NCBI GenBank assembly: GCA_029262455.1
Contig: JAJCZJ010000094.1
Coordinates: 62,001 to 126,000, forward strand
Length of the DNA stretch: 64,000 bases
Reading direction: 5' to 3'
Origin: Deltaproteobacteria bacterium
GTDB lineage: Bacteria > Desulfobacterota > Binatia > HRBIN30 > CADEER01
The notes under the pieces were generated by a model. It had not been told where the DNA came from. It did no database searches and worked only from the letters and a program-made list of their open reading frames with translations. The position numbers and the translations under genes are program-made. Shown piece after piece: positions 1 to 8,672 of the stretch (positions are counted from its first letter, which is position 1; each line of letters opens with the position of its first letter).

Positions 1-651
1 ATCACGATTGAGTACGGCGACTCCGGAAGGATCCAGCTGATCGAGCAGACTCGCCTTTGCCTCCGCGTAGTCCTCGATTCCTTCGTAGCGATCGAGGTGG
101 TCAGCCGTCAGATTGAGCCAAACGGCGACCCGTGGTCGAAACTCGTCCAACCATTCCAACTGAAAACTCGAAACCTCGACGACTGCATAGTCGTACGAGG
201 CGCCGCAGGTCACGGCCTCAGCTAACGGCGTACCAAGATTCCCGCCGACAAATACCGAATGCCCTGCCTGCTGTAGAACATTGCCGATCAGCACGGTCGT
301 CGTGCTCTTGCCATTGGTGCCAGTGATCGCGATGATCGGGCAAGTGAGGCAGCGCCCAGCCAACTCGATCTCGCTCCAAATCGGAATACCCTGCGCGACC
401 GCAGCCAACAGCAACGGATGCGAGCGCGGGACTCCCGGACTCGGAATGACGAGCGACGCCCCTTCCAGTGCGGTGACCAGTTCGTCGCCGGCGATTTCGA
501 CGCGCTGCCCATCCCAATCGTTCTCTAGCGATGAAGGATCGCGCTCGAGCAATAGCACCGAGGCGCCGCACTCGAGCAATAGGCGCAGCGCCGCGCGACC
601 GGCACGGCCGGCCCCAATGACGACGGCGCGTTTGTTCGAAAGATCAATCAT
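1..651 (-). CDS. murD: UDP-N-acetylmuramoylalanine--D-glutamate ligase (partial, N-terminal 217 residues)
   Basis: Cytoplasmic Mur ligase that adds D-Glu to UDP-MurNAc-L-Ala during peptidoglycan precursor synthesis. The visible part has a Rossmann-type N-terminus (VVIGAGRAG, residues 10-18) and the ATP-binding loop GTNGKST at 111-117, followed by the central ligase domain (AVVEVSSFQLE, then NLTADHLDR). The C-terminal half lies beyond the left edge. The ATG at 651 overlaps the mraY stop as ATGA, so the two are translationally coupled in the dcw operon. The order mraY-murD is the usual one. Identity is secure. Confidence 0.95.
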   Translation of the reverse strand, partial: MIDLSNKRAVVIGAGRAGRAALRLLLECGASVLLLERDPSSLENDWDGQRVEIAGDELVTALEGASLVIPSPGVPRSHPLLLAAVAQGIPIWSEIELAGRCLTCPIIAITGTNGKSTTTVLIGNVLQQAGHSVFVGGNLGTPLAEAVTCGASYDYAVVEVSSFQLEWLDEFRPRVAVWLNLTADHLDRYEGIEDYAEAKASLLDQLDPSGVAVLNRD

Positions 652-1724
652 CGCAATTTCAGCGTGCTCAGCGCGACCAACGCGCAAATTATCGAGACGA
701 TCCAGAACCGCACAATGATTTGAGGCTCCGGCCAACCCAACAGTTCGAAGTGGTGATGAATCGGCGCCATCCGGAAGATCCGTTTGCGCCGCAGCTTGAA
801 GGAACCAACTTGCAAGATCACCGACAGAGTCTCGACGACGAACACACCCCCTGCCACCAGCAACACGATCTCGTGTTTGGTCAGGACGGCAACGATACCG
901 ATCGCCGCGCCGAGCGGCAACGCACCCACGTCGCCCATGAACATCATCGCCGGATACGCGTTGAACCACAAAAAGCCGAGTCCCGCGCAGAGCAATGCAG
1001 CTGCGAATATCGAAAGCTCGCCAACCCCAGCAACATACGGGATTTGCAGGTACTCGGCATAGCGCAGATTTCCCGCTACGTACGCGAAGACGCCGTAGGT
1101 AAACGCGGTCGTCATCACTGGGCCGATCGCCAGCCCATCGAGACCATCGGTCAGGTTGACCGCGTTGGCCGCCCCCACCACCACCACTGCCGCCATCGCG
1201 ATATACAGCGGCCCCAGGTCGATGGAGGCATTCTTGAAAAAAGGAAAGTAGAGGCGCGTGTCGAAATCGGGGTGCCAGAAAAGGAAAGCTCCGGCGCTGA
1301 GCCCGATGGCAAACTCGCAAGCCAGACGGGTCTTGCCCGGAACGCCGCGCGAGTTCCCCAACGCGAGCTTTTGATAATCGTCCGCAAACCCGACCGCGCC
1401 GAACCCGATGGTCACCATCAAAACCACCCACACGTAGGGATTTGACAGATCGGCGAGCAGAAGAGTCGCCAGGATCATCGAGAACAAGATCAGGGTCCCG
1501 CCCATGGTCGGAGTGCCCGCTTTCGAAAGATGTCCGCTCGGCCCATCCTCTCTGATTTGCTGGCCGATCTGGCGATCGGTGAGGCGACGAATCAGCCAAG
1601 GGCCGATCAGGAATGAGACCAGCAACGCCGTCAGAGCTGCCAAGACGGCGCGAAAGCTTATGTAGCGAAACACGTTGAGCACGCCGTAGGAGTCCCGCAT
1701 CGAGTAGAGAAAGGAGTACAGCAT
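648..1724 (-). CDS. mraY: Phospho-N-acetylmuramoyl-pentapeptide transferase
   Basis: Integral membrane enzyme that moves phospho-MurNAc-pentapeptide from UDP to undecaprenyl phosphate, giving lipid I. At 358 residues it matches the usual length of about 360. Family signatures are present: TPTMGG near 71-76, the Asp pair DD at 115-116, NLTDGLDGL, MGDVGALPLG and the HHH loop (MAPIHHHFE), with about ten hydrophobic segments between them. The start shares one base with the murF stop (TGATG) and the stop overlaps the murD start, so this is one tightly packed operon. Confidence 0.97.
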   Translation of the reverse strand: MLYSFLYSMRDSYGVLNVFRYISFRAVLAALTALLVSFLIGPWLIRRLTDRQIGQQIREDGPSGHLSKAGTPTMGGTLILFSMILATLLLADLSNPYVWVVLMVTIGFGAVGFADDYQKLALGNSRGVPGKTRLACEFAIGLSAGAFLFWHPDFDTRLYFPFFKNASIDLGPLYIAMAAVVVVGAANAVNLTDGLDGLAIGPVMTTAFTYGVFAYVAGNLRYAEYLQIPYVAGVGELSIFAAALLCAGLGFLWFNAYPAMMFMGDVGALPLGAAIGIVAVLTKHEIVLLVAGGVFVVETLSVILQVGSFKLRRKRIFRMAPIHHHFELLGWPEPQIIVRFWIVSIICALVALSTLKLR

Positions 1725-3187
1725 CAGGCACGCGCCCCCTCCTCCAGCAATGCGACGACCTCAGCCATGCGAGATCCGAAACGGCGTACGGCTGGATCCT
1801 CGTCGGGACCGCGCGACCCCTTGATCAAGATGACGTCTCCGTGCGCCCACTCAGCGCGGACGAGCGTCGCCGCCGCCGCTGCATCGGCACAAGTCCGCAC
1901 GGACGCAACTCCGCCGCCGGCTCCGGCAGCAGTCATCTCGGCCTGTTCGCCTACCGCGACGAGAAAGTCGATGCCAAGTTTGGCTGCTTCCGCACCGACC
2001 TCACGATGCAAGCGGGCACTATGGCCACCGAGCTCCCTCATCTCGCCAAGAATGGCCCAACGACGCCCAGGCATGGCTGCGATCGATCGCAATCCAGCGA
2101 TCACACTGGCGGGATTCGCATTGTAGGAGTCGTTGATCAAGGAAACACCGTTTTCGAGTTCCACCACTTGCATCCGCATGGATGCCGGGCGCGCTGCACC
2201 GAGGCCGGCGCAGAGAACCGGCAGCGGCAGTCCAATCGCATGACCCAGCGCCGCAGCCGCTAGGGCGTTGGAGACATTGTGCAGGCCCGCAAAGCAGAGC
2301 TGAACCGGAGCGCTCGCCGCGCCGACGTGGAGGGAGAACGAAACTCCGTCTAGGCCGCGGTCGACAACGTCCGAGACCGAGATTTCGGCATTCTGACCAA
2401 ACTCGATCCGTCGGCCCGCGAACCTGTCGGCAAGCTTCGCGACGCGCTCATCATCGACATTGACGACGATCGTCGCACTGTCGTCCATCCCGCCAAAAAG
2501 CTCGCCCTTGGCGGCTGCAACACCGTCGAGACTGCCAAGTCCGGCAAGATGAGCCGCGGCAACGTTCGTAATGACACCAACATTGGGACGTGCGATCTCG
2601 GTCAATCGTGCGATTTCGCCCGGTTGGTTCATGCCCATCTCCAGAACCGCGATCGATTCGCAACCGTTCATCCGCAACAACGTTAGCGGCAGTCCGACGA
2701 GATTATTCTGATTCCCCGATGTTTTCAGCACAGCGCCCAGTTCTTCACGCGTGGCTTCCTCGCAGATGGCTGCGACCATTTCCTTGGTCGTGGTCTTGCC
2801 ATTGCTTCCGGTGATCGCAAGAACTTGCAGTCCGGAAACCTGCTCACGACACCAGTTCGCCAAATCGCCAAGCGCGCGCAGACTATCCGGCACGACAAAA
2901 CAGTCCGCTGCATCGACTCCGTCGGGAACGCGCTCGACCAACGCCCCGCCGGCACCAGTCGCAAGAGCCTGCGCCACAAAGTCATGGGCGTCGTGATTCG
3001 GGCCGCGCAAGGCAACAAACAGCGAATGCGCGGCCACTTTTCGCGAGTCGATCGACACCTCGGAGTAAAACCGCTGCCGAAGGTCGCTGGGCGCAAGAAC
3101 GCATCGGCTGGCTGTCGCTCTCTGAATGTCCTCACCACTCCAACGCATCGGGTCCACCACGATCTCCGTTGCAAACGCAGCCGTCAT
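1724..3187 (-). CDS. murF: UDP-N-acetylmuramoyl-tripeptide--D-alanyl-D-alanine ligase
   Basis: Adds D-Ala-D-Ala to the UDP-MurNAc tripeptide, the last cytoplasmic step of precursor synthesis. Residues 1-120 form the N-terminal uridine-binding domain (SIDSRKV near 46-52). The ATP loop is GSNGKTTTK at 127-135, then LEMGMNQPGEI and NDSYNANP, which are MurF signatures. I placed the start at the ATG at 3187 (MTAAFA), just after the ftsI stop and behind GAGGAA. A longer reading from 3301 would overlap ftsI by over 100 bases and adds no conserved sequence. murE, normally the upstream neighbour, is absent here. Confidence 0.95.
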   Translation of the reverse strand: MTAAFATEIVVDPMRWSGEDIQRATASRCVLAPSDLRQRFYSEVSIDSRKVAAHSLFVALRGPNHDAHDFVAQALATGAGGALVERVPDGVDAADCFVVPDSLRALGDLANWCREQVSGLQVLAITGSNGKTTTKEMVAAICEEATREELGAVLKTSGNQNNLVGLPLTLLRMNGCESIAVLEMGMNQPGEIARLTEIARPNVGVITNVAAAHLAGLGSLDGVAAAKGELFGGMDDSATIVVNVDDERVAKLADRFAGRRIEFGQNAEISVSDVVDRGLDGVSFSLHVGAASAPVQLCFAGLHNVSNALAAAALGHAIGLPLPVLCAGLGAARPASMRMQVVELENGVSLINDSYNANPASVIAGLRSIAAMPGRRWAILGEMRELGGHSARLHREVGAEAAKLGIDFLVAVGEQAEMTAAGAGGGVASVRTCADAAAAATLVRAEWAHGDVILIKGSRGPDEDPAVRRFGSRMAEVVALLEEGARA

Positions 3188-3192
3188 CACTC

Positions 3193-5142
3193 TCAGCGAT
3201 TCCTCGCAAATGTCAGTTCCAATGCTCCATCGGGTACGGGATGTCCGGGCATTGGCGACTGCGAAACGACATACCCAGTGCCGCGCACCTGCACCCGCCA
3301 TCCGAGTGCCTGTGCCCGAACCAAAGCCGGGCGCATCGCCATCCCGAGAAACCGCGGCGTGCCACCCGACACTGCCTCCGGATCAATTCCCCCACTCTCA
3401 GCTGCCGGGCGGAAAGCGACCGGAACGACATCCGCCGGCCGATCGAACATCGGATCCTCGCGCGGGAACACCCCCACCCGACCGAGAGCGTGCTCGGCAA
3501 TGTGACGGAACACCGGGCCCGCCACGACCCCGCCATAGGTTGATCCGCGTGTCGGCGTATCGACCATCACCAAGATCGCCAGCGCGGGGTCATCAGCCGG
3601 CACGAAACCAACAAACGATGAGACTCGATCGGTGTCGTGATAGCCGCCTTGTGATGTGTCCACTTTTTGCGACGTTCCGGTCTTACCGGCAACCGAGAAC
3701 CCCGCAAGCCGGGCTTGTTTACCAGTCCCCTCTTCGACAACCCGCACGAGCATTTCGGTCACGTCGGAAGCCACGTCGGTCTCGATGACCCGGCGTTCGA
3801 CCTTGGGCTCGTTGTGCAGCAGGACACGGCCGTCTGCCGCCACCACCCTCCTCACAATTGTCGGACGCATCACCTGGCCGCCGTTGGCAATCGCAGCAAA
3901 GGCACGCACTAGCTGCAGGGGCGAAACAGCGACTCCCTGACCAAAGCTCGCCGTCGCGAGGTCAATCGGCGCCCACGATTTCGCGGGCCGAATCAAACCC
4001 GCAACTTCGCCGGGTAGACCAACCCCAGTGCGGACCCCAAACCCGAAGTCGTGAAACGCTGCCTCGAGCCGTTCGGCACCAAGTCGGCTTCCTACCTTCG
4101 CGCAACCGATATTGCTCGAGTTCGCGATAACGTCGGAAAATGAAAGCAGATCGTACTTGTGATGATCGTGGATCAGGCGACGGCCAATCCGAAAGCGTCC
4201 ACCTTCACAGTCGATCATTTCGTTCGGCAATACCGAACCATTGCGCAGAGCCGCCGCCGCCAGAACCGCCTTCAGCGTCGACCCAGGCTCGTAAACGTCA
4301 GTCACCGCCCGGTTGCGCCAACGATCTGGACCGGAGGCTCGAAAGAAGTTCGGATCGAAGCGTGGCACGTTGGCCATCGCCAAGATCTCACCCGTGCTCG
4401 GATCCATTACAATCGCACTGCCGGCAGAAGCGCCAAACTCCGTTACTGCATTTTCGAGCTCGGTTTCCGCAACGTGCTGAATCCCGGCGTCGATCGTCAA
4501 CTCAACTCGTGCGCCGACGCGCGAGAGCGGCCCCCACTCCTCACCCAACACCCTATGCCGCCCGCGCGCGTCACGCTCTACGGAGAGAGCATCCATCTCT
4601 CCCCGCAAGTCCCGGTCAAAGCGCCGCTCGATTCCCTCGAGCCCTTGACCATCGATACCAATGAATCCAACCACGTGTCCGGCCAGCGCTCCGCGCGGAT
4701 ACACCCTCTCGCGAGCGCGTTCCCGACCGACACCGTCAATGTCGAGGGCGCGCACGCGCGCCCAGTCTTGCAGTGGAACCCGTCGCTTCAGCCACACAAA
4801 CGACGACTCACTGGTCATCCGCTCAGCAACCAACCGGACGGGAACGCCGAGCGCGCTCGCCAGCCGCTCTACGTCTCTGGCACCGGCACGAACCTCCCGA
4901 GGGCGAACAAAAACATCCACCGTTTCACGCGTCAGTGCAAGCGCCTCCCCGGCTCGATCGACGATCGAGCCGCGGCGCGGCGCCAGAGCTAGAGTTCGCG
5001 TTTGCTGACGCCGAGCCCGGCTACTAAGCGCATCCCCGTCGATCAGGGTCAATTGGCTGGCCCGCAGGCCAAGTCCTACAAAGGCAACGGCGAATCCCGC
5101 CATCGTCAGGGCAATACGCAATCGTACAGCGCGCCCGATCAC
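3193..5142 (-). CDS. ftsI: Peptidoglycan D,D-transpeptidase FtsI/PBP3-like, with C-terminal PASTA domain
   Basis: Septal transpeptidase that cross-links peptidoglycan in the periplasm. One membrane anchor (about residues 9-30) is followed by the PBP dimerisation domain. The transpeptidase domain carries all three active-site motifs: STLK 288-291 (nucleophile Ser288), SSN 342-344 and KTG 487-489. A single PASTA domain fills the last 60 residues (from about RFLGMAMRPALVRA). PASTA tails are common on division PBPs of deltaproteobacteria and Gram-positives but absent from E. coli FtsI. The start overlaps the ftsL stop by four bases. 649 residues. Confidence 0.94.
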   Translation of the reverse strand: MIGRAVRLRIALTMAGFAVAFVGLGLRASQLTLIDGDALSSRARRQQTRTLALAPRRGSIVDRAGEALALTRETVDVFVRPREVRAGARDVERLASALGVPVRLVAERMTSESSFVWLKRRVPLQDWARVRALDIDGVGRERARERVYPRGALAGHVVGFIGIDGQGLEGIERRFDRDLRGEMDALSVERDARGRHRVLGEEWGPLSRVGARVELTIDAGIQHVAETELENAVTEFGASAGSAIVMDPSTGEILAMANVPRFDPNFFRASGPDRWRNRAVTDVYEPGSTLKAVLAAAALRNGSVLPNEMIDCEGGRFRIGRRLIHDHHKYDLLSFSDVIANSSNIGCAKVGSRLGAERLEAAFHDFGFGVRTGVGLPGEVAGLIRPAKSWAPIDLATASFGQGVAVSPLQLVRAFAAIANGGQVMRPTIVRRVVAADGRVLLHNEPKVERRVIETDVASDVTEMLVRVVEEGTGKQARLAGFSVAGKTGTSQKVDTSQGGYHDTDRVSSFVGFVPADDPALAILVMVDTPTRGSTYGGVVAGPVFRHIAEHALGRVGVFPREDPMFDRPADVVPVAFRPAAESGGIDPEAVSGGTPRFLGMAMRPALVRAQALGWRVQVRGTGYVVSQSPMPGHPVPDGALELTFARNR

Positions 5143-5519
5143 GGCAGCGGCCCCTCCTCATCCCGAAACGGCCGTCTCATCCCGAGACGTGCCATCGCCA
5201 TCTCTTGCAATCTTCCCGGCGCATCGGCCGCGGCAGCCCGAACTTCTAGTTCCCGCCCTTCCCGCTCCAACCTCTCCACAAGCTGCCGCGTAACCGACAG
5301 ACGATACCCAGCTTCCACCACCTGAATCCGCACCCACACATAGCCGAGTAGCGACACTGTAATGAGCAAGCCAACCACCACCCACCAACGCACCAGGGCG
5401 CGCATCTCGACGCGCACTCCTTTGCGAAGATTCGGGGGACGCCACACACTGCGCAGCGTCTGCGCTGCGAGCGAACGGTCGCCGAGTTGGCGTGCTACTG
5501 ATGCCGGCACCACGATCAA
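5139..5519 (-). CDS. ftsL: Cell division protein FtsL-like, short bitopic membrane protein
   Basis: Small divisome protein: a basic cytoplasmic tail, one transmembrane helix (WWVVVGLLITVSLLGYVWV) and a periplasmic heptad-like segment (about VTRQLVERLEREGRELE) that would form the FtsL/FtsB coiled coil. Sequence similarity is weak, as is normal for FtsL. The call rests on topology, size and position directly before ftsI. The start is uncertain. The frame opens at a TTG at 5519 that overlaps the mraZ stop, but AAAGGAG precedes an internal ATG at 5402, which would give an 87-residue protein closer to usual FtsL size. rsmH is missing between this gene and mraZ. Confidence 0.72.
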   Translation of the reverse strand: MIVVPASVARQLGDRSLAAQTLRSVWRPPNLRKGVRVEMRALVRWWVVVGLLITVSLLGYVWVRIQVVEAGYRLSVTRQLVERLEREGRELEVRAAAADAPGRLQEMAMARLGMRRPFRDEEGPLP

Positions 5520-5971
5520 TACCCCAATACCGAAACGACATCGGGGTCGTCAGGCAGATTTTCTTCGCCCTCGGCGAAGACCGCTTCCCAGGTCCCGACA
5601 CTGAAGATCCGCAGCTTGTCCATCACACCGGCAAACACGACCTCTTTCTCGAGGCCGGCATAGTCGCGCAAACGGCTGCACACCAGAATTCGACCCTGGC
5701 GGTCGACCTGGCACTCCTGTACGCCTGGAAAGTAGTAATTTTGGAAAAACTTGATCACGCGCGGCGATCTCTCCGTCTGTTCTCGTAGACGCTGCTCGAG
5801 CTCGATCCATTTGGTTTGGGGGTAGACATCGAGACACTTGTGGCCATCGAACTTGAAGTTGGTGATGCAGATCTCCTCACCGCCAACCTCGTCCAAAACC
5901 TCGCGAAACTTGGCCGGGAAGCTGATTCGCCCCTTCTCGTCCACTTTCGCTGTAAAATTGCCTCGAAACAT
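5516..5971 (-). CDS. mraZ: Transcriptional regulator MraZ
   Basis: First gene of the dcw cluster and its DNA-binding autoregulator. The 151 residues hold two SpoVT/AbrB-type swapped-hairpin repeats: MFRGNFTAKVDEKGRISFPAKF at the start (motif DEKGRI near 11-16) and a second with VDRQGRILV near 89-97. Length and motifs fit the family. In E. coli MraZ binds direct repeats ahead of its own gene, and a matching array lies just upstream here. The stop overlaps the following frame. Confidence 0.96.
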   Translation of the reverse strand: MFRGNFTAKVDEKGRISFPAKFREVLDEVGGEEICITNFKFDGHKCLDVYPQTKWIELEQRLREQTERSPRVIKFFQNYYFPGVQECQVDRQGRILVCSRLRDYAGLEKEVVFAGVMDKLRIFSVGTWEAVFAEGEENLPDDPDVVSVLGY

Positions 5972-6000
5972 CGGATCGTCAGCTCATCACTCGATACGCC

Positions 6001-6057
6001 CCCCACCACACATCCACATCAACCCACCACATGGCACCGTATCCCACCATTTCCCAC
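6001..6057 (-). promoter_or_regulatory. MraZ operator: array of GTGGG(A/T) boxes spaced 10 bp
   Basis: Read on the minus strand, boxes start every 10 bases: GTGGGA, GTGGGA, GTGCCA, GTGGGT, GTGGAT, then GTGGGG one base out of phase. Known MraZ sites are TGGG repeats separated by five bases, the same period. The array lies between the promoter and mraZ, where binding would repress the cluster. The function is inferred from the pattern and position. Confidence 0.8.
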
Positions 6058-6061
6058 GAGC

Positions 6062-6091
6062 GATGTACCCGCAGTATGCAAGGGTTGTCAA
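6062..6091 (-). promoter_or_regulatory. Sigma70-type promoter of the dcw cluster
   Basis: Minus strand: a perfect -35 TTGACA (6086-6091), an 18-base spacer and a weak -10 TACATC (6062-6067). The MraZ boxes begin four bases further downstream, so the regulator would bind across the transcription start. Confidence 0.6.
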
Positions 6092-6260
6092 GGACTTTTT
6101 GTGATCAGGACCCACCCCGACAGCGGGCAAGGCACCGCCAAGATCTGAGATTTTGTGCTTGACTTGGGGGATCGTAGGGTCGCCTTCCGGCTACCAATAC
6201 CCCCCACACCAGCACGAAGGCATCGTGCTCGACAGCACCCCGCCAAGGTGGCTCGGGCTC

Positions 6261-6278
6261 AAAACGCCCGGCGTTTTT
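6261..6278. terminator. Possible terminator-like hairpin between the dcw promoter and the propeller gene
   Basis: AAAACGCC-C-GGCGTTTT is a perfect inverted repeat with T-rich flanks on both strands. It sits downstream of the minus-strand gene ending at 6380 and upstream of the dcw promoter, so it could stop read-through. The rest of 6092-6379 shows no gene. It holds two copies of TTTTGTGCTTGAC (6151, 6275) and the palindrome at 6301. Confidence 0.4.
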
Positions 6279-6300
6279 GTGCTTGACGACGGGTCTCGTC

Positions 6301-6320
6301 GGGTAGGCTTCAGCCTACCC
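6301..6320. repeat. Palindrome GGGTAGGCTTCAGCCTACCC, dispersed hairpin
   Basis: Perfect inverted repeat with 9-base arms and a TC loop. A shorter copy of the same core (TAGGCTTCAGCCTA) occurs at 13580-13593, and a decayed relative may be present near 6174-6195. Intergenic copies of one hairpin suggest a REP-like family. Confidence 0.55.
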
Positions 6321-6379
6321 GCAGCCACCTTCGCCAACCGCCGGCGATCGCAGCCACGCTCAAATGACCGCTGGCCGGG

Positions 6380-8533
6380 CTAGCAACCCCTGAGGGAGCG
6401 ATTTACGGCCGCGACCAACTCGTTGATCGCAACCCGACCATCGCCGTTGGTGTCGATGGCGCGGCAAGACTCGATATCGTTGCGCCCGAGCGAAATGCCG
6501 ACAGCCCGCACCAGCTCACTGATGCTGACGTTGCCGCTCCCGTCGCAATCCCCGGCACAAAGCACCGGCACAGGCGTCGGGGTCGGGGTCGCCGGCGGCG
6601 TCGGCACCTGGGCAACGACATCCGTCGAAGCGACTCCAAATCCGGCAACCGCCGCATGCACACGGGTTGACGTCTCTCCGTCAAAAGCCAGATCCACTAC
6701 CGGCAAGACCGTGAGATCCCCCGTCAGGTCGGTCCACGTCGCGCCAAAGTCCGTCGTTTGAAAAACGCCTGCGTCTTCGGTGCCCGCGAAGACACGGTGA
6801 GGATTCGCCGGATCGACGGCGACAGACAAGAACGCCACGCCCTCGGGAAGACCGCTCACGAGTTTCTGCCAGACACCACCGCCGTTAGAGCTCTTGAACA
6901 ACCCCCCCAACGTCGCCGCGTACACCGTCGGCTGCGTCGGATCGACTGCCATACCGCGAACCGCCTGCTCCTGTCCGGTGTCGAGCCCCAGGCTAACTTG
7001 CTCCCAAGTCACCGCGCCAGTCTCGGTCTTGAAAACACCACTGGCCGTGCCGGCGTATACCGTATCGCTATCCGCAGGGTCGAGAACCAAAGCAAAGACC
7101 GAAAAATTCGCTAGCCCGTCGCTCATGGCATTCCACTGCGTTCCACCATCGGTCGTCTTGAAGACACCCTCCCGATCACGCGCCGCATAAATGACCTGAG
7201 GATTACGTGGATCAAAAGCGATCGCTCGCCCAGTCGCAGCCGCTCCGAGCGAGCCGTTCGTCAAGCTCCAAGATGCGCCCGTGTCACCCGTGCGGTAGAA
7301 CCCTCCGCCCGGAGACGCAGTACCGATCAATGCAACCGCAGAGTCGTCAGGATTGATCGCTACTGACTCGACCCGCGGTGACAGGATCCCCTGGCTTGCA
7401 TCGGTCCACGTAGCTCCACCATCGTCACTGACATCGACTCCGCCCACAGACGTCGCGTACAAGACTTGCCCATCGGACGGCGCCAGCCCCAACGCCGTCA
7501 ACATCGGCCGGCGAATACCCGTAGCCGCCGGAGCCCACGATGCGCCGCCGTCGGTCGAGCGATAGAATCCCCGCCCACTCGTCGAGCAGTACACGGTCTG
7601 GCTTTGAACCGGGTCTACCGCAATCCCACTGATCTGCAGGTCGGATAACCCGGTATCAGCGCGGTTCCATTGGGCTCCCGCGTCAGTCGTCTTGAACAAA
7701 CCCGAATTGACGACCCCCACGTAAACGGTGTCGTCATTACTCGGATCAAAGGCAATCGCGCCGACCCCGTTGGCGTGTACGACGCCGGCGTCCATCCGCA
7801 CCCACGTGCCGCCAGCGTCCTCGCTCTTGTACAAGCTGAAGCTCAACCCGGCGTACAATACCTGCGGGTCCCCCGGGGCGACGACTATCCTCCGCACATC
7901 TTGACCCGGCAATCCGCTCGATCTTTCCGACCACGTGACCCCGGAATCGCCGCTGCGAAAAACCCGATTGCCACCGGCCGCGTAAACCACGCCCCCACCG
8001 ACCGGCTCAATCGAAGGAAAGATCGTGACCGACAGACCACTCTGCGAGCGCTCCCAGTTCGCTCCGCCATCGGTGCTGCGAAACACACTGATGTTGGTGC
8101 CGGCGAAAACCAGCTGCGAGTCATCCGGCGCGACCGCCAAAGAGAAAATATTAGGGAAATCGATCCCCGAAGAAGACGGAGACGCCGAGGCCCCGCCATC
8201 GTCACTCTTGAACACCCCCAAGCCGCTGCCGAGATAGACCACTTCAGCGTCGATCGGGTCGATCGCCACGACGCGGAGGGCCTCCTCGGGAAAGCTCGTA
8301 GGCTGCCACGACTCCGCACCATCCTCACTGCGAAAAACGCCGTTGCCAGCAACGAAGAGGATGGATGCATCCGAGGGCGCGAGGGCCAAAGACTGGAGGG
8401 TGGCTCCACCCGGACCGTTGCTCACCCAGGCTGCCGTTCCAGCTGTCGCTGGCGAGTCAAAAAAACCGAGGCAAAGGGCAACAGCAAAACAAGCGCTAGC
8501 GATTCTTCGAGACATTGGGCGCACGAACTCCAT
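6380..8533 (-). CDS. Exported Asp-box beta-propeller protein with C-terminal EF-hand (dockerin-like) module
   Basis: An N-terminal signal peptide (hydrophobic core near ASACFAVALCLGFF, then SPATAG) is followed by about 13 Asp boxes of the S-x-D-x-G-x-x-W type (STDGGANW, SEDAGGTW, TTDGGTQW and others) roughly every 45-50 residues. These are the hallmark of sortilin/BNR/YCF48-like propellers. A Pro/Thr linker (PTPPATPTPTPVPV) leads to a Cys-flanked double EF-hand: GDCDGSGNVSISELVRAV, then DTNGDGRVAINELVAAV ending in RGC. No enzyme motif was seen; likely a surface binding or adhesion protein. Start is uncertain between ATGs at 8533 and 8515. Confidence 0.88.
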   Translation of the reverse strand: MEFVRPMSRRIASACFAVALCLGFFDSPATAGTAAWVSNGPGGATLQSLALAPSDASILFVAGNGVFRSEDGAESWQPTSFPEEALRVVAIDPIDAEVVYLGSGLGVFKSDDGGASASPSSSGIDFPNIFSLAVAPDDSQLVFAGTNISVFRSTDGGANWERSQSGLSVTIFPSIEPVGGGVVYAAGGNRVFRSGDSGVTWSERSSGLPGQDVRRIVVAPGDPQVLYAGLSFSLYKSEDAGGTWVRMDAGVVHANGVGAIAFDPSNDDTVYVGVVNSGLFKTTDAGAQWNRADTGLSDLQISGIAVDPVQSQTVYCSTSGRGFYRSTDGGASWAPAATGIRRPMLTALGLAPSDGQVLYATSVGGVDVSDDGGATWTDASQGILSPRVESVAINPDDSAVALIGTASPGGGFYRTGDTGASWSLTNGSLGAAATGRAIAFDPRNPQVIYAARDREGVFKTTDGGTQWNAMSDGLANFSVFALVLDPADSDTVYAGTASGVFKTETGAVTWEQVSLGLDTGQEQAVRGMAVDPTQPTVYAATLGGLFKSSNGGGVWQKLVSGLPEGVAFLSVAVDPANPHRVFAGTEDAGVFQTTDFGATWTDLTGDLTVLPVVDLAFDGETSTRVHAAVAGFGVASTDVVAQVPTPPATPTPTPVPVLCAGDCDGSGNVSISELVRAVGISLGRNDIESCRAIDTNGDGRVAINELVAAVNRSLRGC

Positions 8534-8672
8534 TCGCAATCGGACCGAAGATACCCCGAAGATCGTTCCGAGAGGAAGCGAAAGGCATCGACGAAAGTGA
8601 GAACCGACCGGTAATCAATCACACGGCCAAGGCAAGGCAGCAAAAGGCAAGAATGCCGGGCGCCGGTTGGCC

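Noticed and set aside
720-1445. 241-codon frame on the plus strand
   Set aside because: Antisense to mraY, no recognisable motif, His/Arg/Gln-rich shadow.
3188-3301. Frameshifted murE remnant between ftsI and murF
   Set aside because: There is no spare sequence; the ftsI stop and the murF start are five bases apart and neither frame shows MurE motifs.
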